This document shows, in pieces, positions 1 to 7,515 of a stretch of DNA of 41,887 nt. Origin of the DNA: Propionibacteriaceae bacterium UBA6238 (lineage in GTDB: Bacteria > Actinomycetota > Actinomycetes > Propionibacteriales > Propionibacteriaceae); assembly GCA_002441465.1 (NCBI GenBank), contig DJWE01000010.1, positions 14,415-56,301 on the forward strand. Reading direction: 5' to 3'. The notes beneath the pieces are model-generated. The model saw only the letters and a program-made list of their open reading frames with translations, was not told the origin of the DNA and searched no databases. Both the position numbers and the translations under genes were made by a program. Within the stretch, counting starts at the first letter, position 1, and each line of letters opens with the position of its first letter.

Positions 1-211
1 CTAGGGAGCTGCTGGTGTCCATCCCCTTGATCATGTGGGCTAGGGAGCTGCTGGTATCAACGCCTTTGATCATGTGGGCTAGGGAGCTGCTGGTATCAAC
101 GCCTTTGATCATGTGGGCCATCGCCCTGCTGGTATCCATCCCCTTGAGCACCTGGGCCATCGCCCTGCTGGTATCCATCCCCTTGAGCACCTGGGCCATC
201 GCCCTGCTGGA
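1..211. repeat. 39-bp tandem repeat, five copies plus partial
   Basis: Copies begin at 1, 40, 79, 118 and 157, with a sixth partial copy from 196 to about 211. Copies 2 and 3 are identical, as are copies 4 and 5, apart from the shared core; the two subtypes differ in the first nine bases and in a few third positions. The unit is a multiple of three and encodes 13 residues on the minus strand. More copies may lie beyond the left edge. Confidence 0.9.
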
Positions 212-328
212 TTCTGCGCCCTCCAAGGCGTGTGGGGTCATGTCAGCTGGGCCCGACGAGCTCTCGCGCTCGATGCGGCTCCGAACGGCCTCGGGCTCAG
301 AAGATCCTTCGCCTGCTCCATCCGTCAT
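1..328 (-). CDS. Repeat-containing protein, N-terminal part, runs off left edge
   Basis: The minus strand reads open from an ATG at 328 to the window edge (109 codons, no stop). The first 40 residues are acidic and Ser/Pro/Glu rich; then a 13-residue unit of the form A-Q/H-V/M-L/I-K-G-M/V-D-T-S-x-x-M/L is repeated five times plus a partial copy, each unit being 39 bp of DNA. The preserved reading frame and the conservative substitutions between units favour this strand over the open plus-strand frame, whose product would be hydrophobic and Trp rich. A GGAG lies only about one base before the ATG, so the start is uncertain; a GTG at 358 in the same frame is an alternative. I do not recognise the family. 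The repeat has alternating charged and hydrophobic positions compatible with a helical solenoid or coiled segment. Function unknown. Confidence 0.55.
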   Translation of the reverse strand, partial: MTDGAGEGSSEPEAVRSRIERESSSGPADMTPHALEGAESSRAMAQVLKGMDTSRAMAQVLKGMDTSRAMAHMIKGVDTSSSLAHMIKGVDTSSSLAHMIKGMDTSSSL

Positions 329-385
329 GCTCCAATCATGGCAGGCAGTTCGTTGCACTCTGAGAGTCCCATTCGGTCCGACCTG

Positions 386-810
386 ACGGCGGCCCGCTGC
401 GGGTGGGTAGCTTGTGGCGAAGGGAGACTGCCACTAGCCCGCCACGGCTTCTCGGAACGATCGACCCCGCGCGGCATCGGCAGAAGCAGAGGTCTCGTCA
501 CGCAGATCACCGACTGCGTCGTGGACATCACATCCGTGTGGCCAGCTTGCGCTGGCTGAGGCTAGCCTCCGTGCGAAGGTCAACATGAGCCGGCCGAGCG
601 CGAGGCCCGCTCGATCTCCACGCGGCGCTCCATGGCTACAGGGGCACGCGTCCCCCTTCACGTCGTCCCTGCGCGAGTAGTTGCCCATGTCCTCCGTCAA
701 GGTATTGATCGCGCGCTCATCCGCCGTCCGGCGATCTCGCCAAGATCGCAGGATCGCAAGCTCACAATGATCGCACAAGAGCGATCGTCGCCGACCTGGC
801 ACGAGCAGCG
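386..810. other. Region without a supported gene
   Basis: Between the repeat protein and the integrase stop I see only short open frames on both strands. A minus-strand frame from a TTG at 814 down to 434 overlaps the integrase stop codon but has no recognisable domain and an unremarkable composition. It could be a small downstream gene or integration-junction DNA. No tRNA, terminator or clear attachment site is visible. Confidence 0.4.
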
Positions 811-2028
811 TCAATCGAGCTCGCCCGCGGCCATTGCAGAGAGACGTGCAGCAAGATCAGCCTGACGATCCGCCGCTGCGTGCTGGTAGATCAGGGCCGC
901 CTGCGGCGTCGAGTGGCCGAGACGGTCCATCAACTCGCGCATCGTAGCGCCGGCCTGGGCGGCCATGGTGGCGCCGGTGTGGCGGAGGTCGTGGAAGCGC
1001 AGGTCTTGTCGGCCGATCGCCTTGCGGGCGTGCTTGAAGACTTTGTACATGCTGCCGTGGTGCATGTGCTGTCCCTCGGTGTTGGGAAACACCAGACCGT
1101 CAGGGCCGGGCATCGCGTAGCGCTCGATGTGAGCCCGGATCAGCGGGACGAGGTGGGGCGGGATCGCCACGTCCCGGATACCGGCTTCTGACTTCGGGGT
1201 CGACACCACTGGGGTGTGTGCCGTGGGCCAGGTGACGGCGCGGCGGATGTGCAGCCAGCCGCCGCTGTCGTCAGCCGCCAGTTCGATGTCGTGGCGGCGG
1301 AGCTCGGTGAGCTCTCCGAAGCGCAGTGCGCACCAGGCTGCAGTGAGAATGAGAACCCGATAGCGGTCCGGCAGTTCGGCAACCAGGTTCGCGAGCTGCG
1401 CCAGAGTGGCGGGCTGGATCTTGCGCAGGCGCTTCGTGGCGCCGGCCGCCCTGATGCGGCACGGGTTGACGTCGATCAGCTCGTCCTCCACGGCACCGTT
1501 CAGGACGTTGTGCATGAGCGCGTACAGGTGTGCTCTCGCCGCCGGCTTCGACCGGTCCAGGGTGGCGTGCCACGCCCGGATGTCGGCTCCGGCGATCTCG
1601 TCCACGTATCGCGTGCCGAACGCCGCCACCAGGTGCTTCATCATCGCGGTGTACTCGCGGATAGTGGACGGCTTGAGTTCGCGCCCGGCGAGCCAGCGGG
1701 CCGAGTACTCGGCGAAGGTCACGGCCGGTCGTGCGGGTGGGGGAGCGGGGCGCCAGCGGTGCTCGATGATCTCGGCTTCGCGAGCGGACACCCAGGCGGC
1801 AGCGTCCCCCTTGGTCAGGAAGGTGGTCGGAGCGTTGATCCATGGGGCGCGGCCGGGGCCACGGTAGGACGGGTCCGGGTAGCGCGCCCGCCACCGTCCG
1901 GACGGGAGCTTCGACACGTTGCCGAAGATCCGGCGACTGTGCGACCGTGCCGGTCGTGCCCGGGGAGCCTCCACGGCCCTGAGCTGGACCACATTCTCAG
2001 TCCTTCTGGCGGCGCTCTCTCGTGTCAC
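811..2028 (-). CDS. Tyrosine-type site-specific recombinase (phage-type integrase)
   Basis: This 405-residue protein catalyses DNA strand exchange between attachment sites of a mobile element. It has a basic N-terminal arm-binding region, a SAM-like core-binding domain (around the AEYSARWLAG and TIREYTAMMKHL segments) and a C-terminal catalytic domain. All catalytic residues are visible: Arg236 in ALRFGEL, Lys279 in TPKSEAG, His346 and Arg349 in HDLRHTG, His372 in LGHSTP and Tyr381 in LIYQH. I chose the GTG at 2028 because GGGGAGA stands about 11 bases upstream; the frame stays open to an ATG at 2163 (450 residues), whose extra N-terminus has no family-like features. No excisionase or replication gene sits beside it, so the element it belonged to is reduced or lies beyond the left edge. 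It appears intact and probably functional. Confidence 0.93.
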   Translation of the reverse strand: MTRESAARRTENVVQLRAVEAPRARPARSHSRRIFGNVSKLPSGRWRARYPDPSYRGPGRAPWINAPTTFLTKGDAAAWVSAREAEIIEHRWRPAPPPARPAVTFAEYSARWLAGRELKPSTIREYTAMMKHLVAAFGTRYVDEIAGADIRAWHATLDRSKPAARAHLYALMHNVLNGAVEDELIDVNPCRIRAAGATKRLRKIQPATLAQLANLVAELPDRYRVLILTAAWCALRFGELTELRRHDIELAADDSGGWLHIRRAVTWPTAHTPVVSTPKSEAGIRDVAIPPHLVPLIRAHIERYAMPGPDGLVFPNTEGQHMHHGSMYKVFKHARKAIGRQDLRFHDLRHTGATMAAQAGATMRELMDRLGHSTPQAALIYQHAAADRQADLAARLSAMAAGELD

Positions 2029-2163
2029 TGTTCGTCCATCTCCCCTTGCCAATGGGTAATTGCGTGGAACAACGGTCTGCCAGATCCTCGTTCGGTCGGC
2101 AGTCCATGGTTGACCCACGCCGGGATTGATCGAGGGCTGCCACTGCACAAACCTGTCTGTCAA

Positions 2164-2623
2164 AGTCCGTCGAAATGCAAGAATAGGCGTGGCACCTGCC
2201 TGTTACAAGACGCGTGAAAAACAGCCACAAATAGCGCACTCCTGCATATCTCAGCGCAAGTGAAACCGCTTGTTAGAGTCTTGTTACCCCTAGTCAGAGG
2301 CAACTTCTGGGCCTATTCAAATCCTGTCAGCCCGACGGGATTTCGTGCCTTTCTAGAGACAAACGGCAAAGCCGTAGTCAGCCTTCTCGCGCAGCTTTCG
2401 TGCACGTAAGGCTCCTGTCAGATTGCCCGATTGGTGCGTTTCGGACGCCCAGGTTCGGGCGGATCAGGACGTATCGGGGCAGCGTTGTCTGCGTGGGTGA
2501 AGATTGTCCGATCGGGCGAGGCGGCGTGGGCGCAGGACTGTTGCCGAGGCTTCCAGGAAGGCGGCCAGCGCTCGTGGCCGCCGGACGACCGGATGTGCGG
2601 CGCTCGTGCGCTCGCGCACTCGG
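2164..2623. other. Integrase upstream region, possible attachment/arm-site DNA
   Basis: No supported gene. From about 2180 to 2400 the DNA is clearly less GC-rich than its neighbours. It contains three short similar motifs with core TGTTA at about 2201, 2271 and 2281 (the last two directly repeated as CTTGTTA-like). Such repeats upstream of an integrase can be arm-type binding sites or promoter elements; a core attachment site cannot be identified without the matching copy. Confidence 0.3.
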
Positions 2624-3376
2624 TCAGCTGTGCCAGTCGATAGCGGTGGTGGCGGCGTCGCAGAGGCGGGTAACGGTGGCTGCTAGCTCGGCGGGGGCTT
2701 CGATGTCGCGGTTCCGGTTGGCCTGAATCGTGTGGCGGATGTCGGCCCAGGTCGTCCAGGCGAGGGTCTCGCAGATTCGGCTGGCCAACTCCGTCGGGTT
2801 TGACGGCGCTTCCCACGAGGCGGCGAGAGGTCGGAGCCGTTGAGTGATCGCGTCTCCGAGCGAGACGCGTTGGGGGAACTTGTCGACGGCCACCGGGGGT
2901 GGTGAGCCGAGGATGACCAAGAGCAGGGGCACACGTTCGCCGGCCTGCTGCCTGGTCGCCACGAACTCCCGGGCCAATTGGTCGGTCTGGAAGCGGGAGG
3001 TCCGGATGCGTTTGGCCTCGACGAGGGTGTAGGTCGAGGGGCTGGTCACCAGCGCGTCGGGTTGGACCCGGACGGTCGAGTCCGCGAGCGGGAGGTCACC
3101 GGGAAGGACGGACACCTCCGCCCGCTCGATCTCGGCAATCACGCGCTGGCGGGCGCCGTCGGCCCCGCGGGCGCCGGCAATGACCTGGCCCAGGAACCAT
3201 GCTCGCGGCAGAACGTTGAGGGGGTAGAAGACTTCGGCTGTGAGGACGTTCTCCTTGCCGCGGCCGCCGCCACGGTACTTCCTGGCGTTGCCCTCCCACG
3301 AGATCTCGTCCAGGAGCCGCCCGATGATCGAGGAGTTCTCCAGCCCGGAAGTCGCGTCGGTGACGTCCTCAGCCAT
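2624..3376 (-). CDS. PD-(D/E)XK nuclease-like protein
   Basis: A 250-residue protein with the metal-binding core of the PD-(D/E)XK nuclease superfamily: Pro-Asp107 followed 13 residues later by Glu120-Ala-Lys122, in a predicted beta-hairpin (TYTLVEAKRI), then a helix rich in Gln/Arg (SRFQTDQLAREF). The upstream helical part (SIIGRLLDEISWEG) and a charged C-terminus do not match a named restriction enzyme that I recognise. No methyltransferase or helicase lies beside it, so it may be a stand-alone defence nuclease, an orphan restriction-like protein, or a house protein of the integrated element. I prefer the ATG at 3376; a GTG at 3415 adds 13 residues, and neither has a strong ribosome binding site. 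The fold call rests on the motif spacing; the biological role is unknown. Confidence 0.65.
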   Translation of the reverse strand: MAEDVTDATSGLENSSIIGRLLDEISWEGNARKYRGGGRGKENVLTAEVFYPLNVLPRAWFLGQVIAGARGADGARQRVIAEIERAEVSVLPGDLPLADSTVRVQPDALVTSPSTYTLVEAKRIRTSRFQTDQLAREFVATRQQAGERVPLLLVILGSPPPVAVDKFPQRVSLGDAITQRLRPLAASWEAPSNPTELASRICETLAWTTWADIRHTIQANRNRDIEAPAELAATVTRLCDAATTAIDWHS

Positions 3377-3451
3377 GTCGGCATCGTAGGCGGGTGTGGA
3401 CGTGCCCGTCAGCACCGGGCATCCGTCAGGAGAGGGGATCGTCTCGCTCGC

Positions 3452-4465
3452 TCAAGGATCGGGTAGCGCGATTCGCTTGCGAGCACTTGAGTCATCGACA
3501 TCGTGGCGCGCTGCGTGCGTTGTCAGCATTGGTTCGGCGATGCGGGCTGCGATTCGGGCGGCCGCATCGATGAACTCTTCGGGTCCGAGGATGGTGAAAG
3601 GGGCGTCGAATCGGATGACCCAGGCGACAAGTCCCGCCCAGGACCATGATCCGGCCCGGACGCGGCACACGGAGGAAGACGCCTGCTCGAGTTCGCCGTC
3701 GCCGAGCCAGGGGGCGATATCTGTGGCGGGAAGGTGCAGGAGGAACTCGCCGTAGCACGGCCAGACGTTGTCGCTGACCGAGCCTTTGGAGCGCGCCGCG
3801 AGGAACGTGCGCGCGTCGCCGGTCGGAATGGGGCGTGACGTGAAGACGGTGCCCCCGGAGAACTTCGGGGTCATCTTGTCGAGCCGGTAGATGCGCCAGT
3901 CGGACACGTCGAGGTCCCATGCGATGAGATACCAGCGGCCGCTCCGTGTCACAACAGAGTGGGGTTCTACTCGGCGTGGTGGACGGTCGGTGGGCGCGCC
4001 GTAGTCGAAGCGGAATGTTCTTCGCTCGCGCACGGCAGTGCTGACCGCTTCGAGCACGCCTGGTTCGACCCGACGCTCGGCTGCGGTGTCGGTGAAGCGG
4101 ATGCCATCGATCCGGTGTCGCAGCCTCGACGGCATCACCTGTCGCACGGTCTCCAGCGCGCGAGCCGCGGCGTCGTCGAGATCGACTCCCGTGGACGGGG
4201 TGCTCTGCAGGGCCACTGCGATCGCCACTGCCTGCTCATCATCGAACAGCAGGGGTGGCAGTTCCGAACCTGCCGCGAGCCGGTAGCCCCCGTCGGGCCC
4301 CTTGATCGCGGTAATCGAGTACCCGAGCTCCCGCAGCCGGTCGACATCCCGGCGGACGGTACGGGTGGTCACCTCCAGCCTGTCGGCGAGCACCGGTCCT
4401 GGCCAATCCCGACGCGACTGCAACAGCGACAGCAGCGCGAGCATGCGGGACGACGTTCCGGACAT
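3452..4465 (-). CDS. WYL-domain transcriptional regulator (YafY/DeoR-type HTH)
   Basis: This 337-residue regulator begins with a winged helix-turn-helix of the DeoR/HTH_11 type (residues about 1-60, with SSRMLALLSLLQ and LEVTTRTVRRDVDRLRELGY). A WYL domain follows, whose family-typical signature is visible as VEPHSVVTRSGRWYLIAWD (about 165-183), then a WYL-extension C-terminal region. WYL regulators sense ligands, in several cases single-stranded DNA or nucleotides, and usually act on neighbouring genes. It is transcribed divergently from the VOC protein, and a perfect 8-bp inverted repeat lies in the gap, so autoregulation plus control of the VOC gene is likely. The ATG at 4465 gives the usual family start; an in-frame ATG at 4480 adds five residues. 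Confidence 0.9.
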   Translation of the reverse strand: MSGTSSRMLALLSLLQSRRDWPGPVLADRLEVTTRTVRRDVDRLRELGYSITAIKGPDGGYRLAAGSELPPLLFDDEQAVAIAVALQSTPSTGVDLDDAAARALETVRQVMPSRLRHRIDGIRFTDTAAERRVEPGVLEAVSTAVRERRTFRFDYGAPTDRPPRRVEPHSVVTRSGRWYLIAWDLDVSDWRIYRLDKMTPKFSGGTVFTSRPIPTGDARTFLAARSKGSVSDNVWPCYGEFLLHLPATDIAPWLGDGELEQASSSVCRVRAGSWSWAGLVAWVIRFDAPFTILGPEEFIDAAARIAARIAEPMLTTHAARHDVDDSSARKRIALPDP

Positions 4466-4483
4466 GGCTCCAGTATCCATCGA

Positions 4484-4508
4484 GTAGCGGACTCACTCTG
4501 TCCGCTAC
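4484..4508. promoter_or_regulatory. Perfect inverted repeat, likely WYL-regulator operator
   Basis: The arms GTAGCGGA (4484-4491) and TCCGCTAC (4501-4508) are perfect reverse complements separated by nine bases. The site is centred in the short gap between the divergent regulator and VOC genes, where a dimeric regulator would control both. This placement is typical of an autoregulatory operator; binding is inferred. Confidence 0.6.
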
Positions 4509-4569
4509 ATCGGGCACTGTGGCGTCGCGGCACACCGCCGTGACCATCGCAGAGACGAAGGACAAGCAG

Positions 4570-5037
4570 ATGAGCATCACCACGACCACCCACCTCAACT
4601 TCCCGGGCACAGCGCGTCAGGCGCTGGACCTGTACCAGTCCGTGTTCGGCGGCACCATCACCGCGGCAACCTACGGTGACCTCGGCATGCCCGCCGATGC
4701 TCCGGGCGCGGACAAGATCGTCTACGGGCAGGTCGAGAACGAGCGTGGCTTCCGCATCATGGCCTACGACATCCCCGGACACGACACCACCGACACGTCG
4801 AGGACGGCGGGGAACACGCGTCGCGAGAACGGCGTCACGATCACCGACCGCATCTTCTTCCAGTCCGTGCGCGGCGAAACACTCGAAGAGGTCACCACGA
4901 TCTGGGACGCGCTCGCGGACGGCGCCGACGTCATCGAGCCACTCGCCGCGTTCCCGTGGAGCCCCGGTTTCGGCATGCTCACCGACCGCTTCGGCGTGAC
5001 CTGGATCATCGACGTGCAGCCCGCGAGGAACGCCTGA
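4570..5037 (+). CDS. VOC-fold protein (PhnB/glyoxalase-like)
   Basis: A 155-residue protein of the vicinal oxygen chelate superfamily, PhnB-like subgroup. The N-terminus follows the family pattern (HLNFPGTARQALDLYQSVFGG), and the C-terminus ends in the typical WSPGFGMLTDRFGVTWIID strand-turn-strand. Members bind small molecules or metals and include glyoxalase, dioxygenase and antibiotic-binding proteins, but PhnB-like members are mostly of unknown substrate. I chose the ATG at 4570, which has GAAGGA about eight bases upstream; an upstream in-frame ATG at 4519 would overlap the operator region and lacks a binding site. The WYL regulator opposite probably controls it. Confidence 0.88.
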   Translation: MSITTTTHLNFPGTARQALDLYQSVFGGTITAATYGDLGMPADAPGADKIVYGQVENERGFRIMAYDIPGHDTTDTSRTAGNTRRENGVTITDRIFFQSVRGETLEEVTTIWDALADGADVIEPLAAFPWSPGFGMLTDRFGVTWIIDVQPARNA

Positions 5038-5050
5038 TCGGACTCCCGCT

Positions 5051-5075
5051 CGGCCCTCGCCGGGGACGAGGGCCG
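5051..5075. terminator. GC-rich hairpin terminator between convergent genes
   Basis: The arms CGGCCCTCG (5051-5059) and CGAGGGCCG (5067-5075) form a perfect 9-bp stem with a 7-base loop, 13 bases after the VOC stop codon. There is no T-run, which is common for actinobacterial hairpin terminators. It lies between two converging genes and could serve both. Confidence 0.65.
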
Positions 5076-5194
5076 ACCGGAACCGCCCCCACCTCGGGCC
5101 GTCAGCGCGAGTTCGGCCAGCTGAGCTCGTGAAGCCAGAGCGTCCGATCCGGCGCCGGGTGTATCGACTACGCAGGCCAATCGAGGTCCGTGAA

Positions 5195-5740
5195 TTAGTG
5201 CAGGCTCTGGATCGCGTCCTCGAGTTGTCTCAGCCGCCGCGTGGGCGATCCGGTGATCTCGACGATGCTGGCGTTCCCGGCGAGGTCGGGGTCCTCGGCG
5301 AGGTCCAGCAGGGAATCGTTCATCGCGGCCCGCAACTCCAGGTCCTCATCGGCAGGCACCTCGATACGGTCGGCGTCAGCAAGGGGAAGCAGCACGAGCA
5401 GGTCGACGTGTGCCATTGCGGTGGCTGTGGCCGCGAGGCCGTTGCGGAAGAGGGTGGGGGAGCCGCCCGGCCGACGCAAGGAGATCAGTGCGTCGAGATA
5501 GGCGAGGAAGTCCAAAGGTCCGCGTTCGGCGATGCTCGATATGCCTCGCTCCGGGTCCGTGAGCCGAGCCGCCGCGAGCTGGAGCTGGGCCGAGAAGGAG
5601 TCCGTGCCCGGCTCGACGTCCCCGTCGTCGAGCAGCTCGAACGGATCCGGGAGCACCTGGAAGTCCGGATGGCGTTCCGCGAAGTCGGAGATCAGGGTGC
5701 TCTTTCCGCTGGCGTGGGTGCCCGAGATCACAACAAGCAT
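5195..5740 (-). CDS. Small P-loop ATPase/kinase-like protein (AAA_28 type)
   Basis: A 181-residue single-domain NTPase. It begins directly with a beta-strand and a Walker A loop (VVISGTHASGKSTLISDF, Gly7 to Thr15), and later has hydrophobic strands ending in charged residues (DLLVLLPLADADRIEVPADEDLELR) as in nucleoside-kinase-like ATPases of the AAA_28/NadR-kinase type. The substrate cannot be told. It stands alone, converging on the VOC gene. The start ATG at 5740 is the only sensible one because the Walker strand follows at once. Confidence 0.75.
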   Translation of the reverse strand: MLVVISGTHASGKSTLISDFAERHPDFQVLPDPFELLDDGDVEPGTDSFSAQLQLAAARLTDPERGISSIAERGPLDFLAYLDALISLRRPGGSPTLFRNGLAATATAMAHVDLLVLLPLADADRIEVPADEDLELRAAMNDSLLDLAEDPDLAGNASIVEITGSPTRRLRQLEDAIQSLH

Positions 5741-5772
5741 GCGGTCACCATAGAAGGGCGACTCTCGAAAGG

Positions 5773-6156
5773 TTTGCCCATGCCGCCGGAGGAGCGGACG
5801 CCGCCAAGGTCGCGCTGGTCGGTGCGAACAGCGCCGAGAACACGACCCTGCTGCGGTTGATCAGCGGCGAACTCGTCTCGCCCGCGGGCACGATCGCGCT
5901 CGGGCGGGCTCGGCGTGATGCGCCAGTTCGTCGGACAGGGGATCGTCGATCCGGCCGGCCCGGCGAGGATCCCACGATCGCCGACCTGCTGCTGTCGGTC
6001 GCCTCCCCCCGGGTCAGTGCGGCCGCGGTCGATACCCGTGAACGCGCGGGGATGGACAGCGAGGAGGTCGCTCTCCAGCTCGCGTAGGCCGAGTCGCTCG
6101 GCGAGTTGGTCGACGCCGGTGGCTACGCCGTCGAAGTGGTGCTGGACGTGACCTAG
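5773..6156 (+). pseudogene. Decayed ABC-F type ATPase fragment
   Basis: Read in one frame, the DNA gives a recognisable ABC ATPase N-terminus: a strand KVALVGAN followed by a ruined Walker A (SAENTT where GAGKTT is expected), then LLRLISGELVSPAGTIAL. The frame then slips for about 20 codons (the correct continuation GGLGVMRQFVGQGIVD is in another frame) and returns at EDPTIADLLLSVASPR, an arrangement seen in ABC-F proteins. An in-frame TAG at 6085 interrupts it and a second TAG ends it at 6156. The rest of the expected 500-plus residue protein is absent. It is therefore a truncated, frameshifted relic with a lost nucleotide-binding lysine. Confidence 0.7.
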
Positions 6157-7382
6157 GCGAACGACTCCGGGGCCAGCACCGTCTCGATCCCGAGCGCGAT
6201 CGCACCCACGACGCCGGCCATCTCGCCGATCACCGAGTGCGTCAGGGTGAGGTTCCGCGTGGCCAAGGGGAGTGCCCGTTGGTAGGCCACCGAGCGGATG
6301 CCCGCCAGCAGGTCGTCGGTGGCCTCGGTCAGGGGCCCGGTCACCACGATCCGGGCCGGGTTGTAGACGTGCACCAGGGACGCCACTGTGCTGCCGATCA
6401 GCGCCGCCGCGTCCCGGATCAGCCGGATCGCAACCGGATCGCCGTTGCGTGCGGCCTGGCGGAGGTCGGTCTGGGTGAGGTCAGGGTTTCCGGTGGCCGC
6501 CCGCAGTTTCTTCGTGATCGCCTCGGCCGACGCGACGGCCTCGATGCAGCCCGTGTTGCCGCACGAGCAGATGATGTCCTCCGCGCCCACCACGGAAAGA
6601 TGGCCGATGTCGCACGCCGCACCGTCCGCACCCCGGTGGACGTGGCCCCGCTCGGTGATCAGCCCGCCGCCGATCCCCGTGCCGACCTTCACCACCAGCA
6701 GCGGGCACTGGTCCTCCGGCAGCACCCTCGCCTCGCCCATCGCGATCAAGTTCACGTCGTTGTCCACCCGGCATGGGCAGCCGAACTCGGCCTGCAGGTG
6801 TGCTGCTACCCCGAATCCGTCCCAACCGGGCATGATCGGCGGACGCACCGGAACCCCGCGCTTCGCGTCCACCGGCCCGGTGAACGAGACCACCGCGATC
6901 CGCAGCCGCTCGTCCGGCAGGCCCAGCTCGTCCAGGATCTCCCGGGCGAGCACCACCGTCGCCTCCAGCGTCGCCACCGGACCCGAGTCGGCCGGGAACT
7001 CGATCCTGCGCTGCGCGAGGAACCTCTGGTCCATCCGCGCCACTACCACCCGGATGTGGTGCGGCGTCAGTTCCACGACGAGGAGCGCCCCGGCGTCGGG
7101 GTTGATCGACAGCGTCTCCGCAGGACGACCTGCGCCGCGCTGGCGCGGAACCACTCCGCTCGACACGACCAGACCGCGCTTCTCCAGCCCCGCGAGGCAG
7201 GTGCCGATCGTCGAGCGTGCCAGCCCTGTTGCCCGGGCGAGCTCGGGACGTGTCGTCGCCGTCCCGGACGCGATCAGCTGCGCCACAACACTCATCACTA
7301 CCGACGGATCCGTGAGCCGCAGCATTCGGGGGACCGCCAGACGGGCGGTGGGGAGTTCGCGCCGGCTCGACGATTCGGTCAT
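6153..7382 (-). CDS. ROK-family transcriptional repressor
   Basis: A 409-residue NagC/XylR-like regulator. The N-terminal winged helix-turn-helix (about residues 25-80, ATTRPELARATGLARSTIGTCLAGLEKRGLV) binds DNA. The ROK sugar-kinase-like domain follows, with the glycine-rich signature VVKVGTGIGGGLI and the zinc motif CSCGNTGCIEAVAS (Cys-x-Cys-x4-Cys). Such repressors release DNA when a sugar or sugar derivative binds. It is divergent from the dehydrogenase and ABC transporter genes, and its C-terminal end overlaps the decayed ABC-F relic. I infer that it regulates the transporter operon and itself; the inducer cannot be read from sequence. Confidence 0.9.
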   Translation of the reverse strand: MTESSSRRELPTARLAVPRMLRLTDPSVVMSVVAQLIASGTATTRPELARATGLARSTIGTCLAGLEKRGLVVSSGVVPRQRGAGRPAETLSINPDAGALLVVELTPHHIRVVVARMDQRFLAQRRIEFPADSGPVATLEATVVLAREILDELGLPDERLRIAVVSFTGPVDAKRGVPVRPPIMPGWDGFGVAAHLQAEFGCPCRVDNDVNLIAMGEARVLPEDQCPLLVVKVGTGIGGGLITERGHVHRGADGAACDIGHLSVVGAEDIICSCGNTGCIEAVASAEAITKKLRAATGNPDLTQTDLRQAARNGDPVAIRLIRDAAALIGSTVASLVHVYNPARIVVTGPLTEATDDLLAGIRSVAYQRALPLATRNLTLTHSVIGEMAGVVGAIALGIETVLAPESFA

Positions 7383-7404
7383 GTCCTAGACCCGTCCAAT
7401 TCTG

Positions 7405-7466
7405 TCGAAAATGACATTATTCAGGCTCTCGGCGTCACGCTAGCACCCCTGTTACGTTCATTTCGA
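7405..7466. promoter_or_regulatory. Candidate ROK operator half-sites
   Basis: In the 133-bp gap between the ROK repressor and the dehydrogenase, TCGAAAATGA (7405-7414) is matched in inverse orientation by TCATTTCGA (7458-7466), differing by one missing T. The AT-rich character fits known ROK operators. The 43-bp spacing could reflect looping or two half-sites bound separately. Confidence 0.35.
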
Positions 7467-7486
7467 GCAATCTTGTGGCTCAACTC

Positions 7487-7497
7487 GTACGACGTAC
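7487..7497. promoter_or_regulatory. Short palindrome before dehydrogenase gene
   Basis: GTACG and CGTAC flank a single central base, directly upstream of the ribosome binding site GGGGAGG of the dehydrogenase gene. It is a possible operator, but five-base arms may occur by chance. Confidence 0.25.
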
Positions 7498-7515
7498 TCA
7501 ACGGGGAGGCGGCGG

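Noticed and set aside
1..211. CRISPR array
   Set aside because: The repeats are directly joined without unique spacers and keep a reading frame.
15..386. Plus-strand open frame of 123 residues over the 39-bp repeat
   Set aside because: It has a hydrophobic, Trp-rich repeat and an Arg/Ser-rich tail, whereas the minus strand gives a more protein-like charged repeat and an acidic start; probably a shadow.
434..814. Minus-strand open frame of 126 residues directly after the integrase
   Set aside because: It begins with a TTG, lacks a clear ribosome binding site and has no recognisable domain; codon pattern is mixed.
1216..2217. Long plus-strand frame opposite the integrase
   Set aside because: Antisense shadow of a gene with clear catalytic motifs; composition is Gly/Arg/Val rich without a domain.
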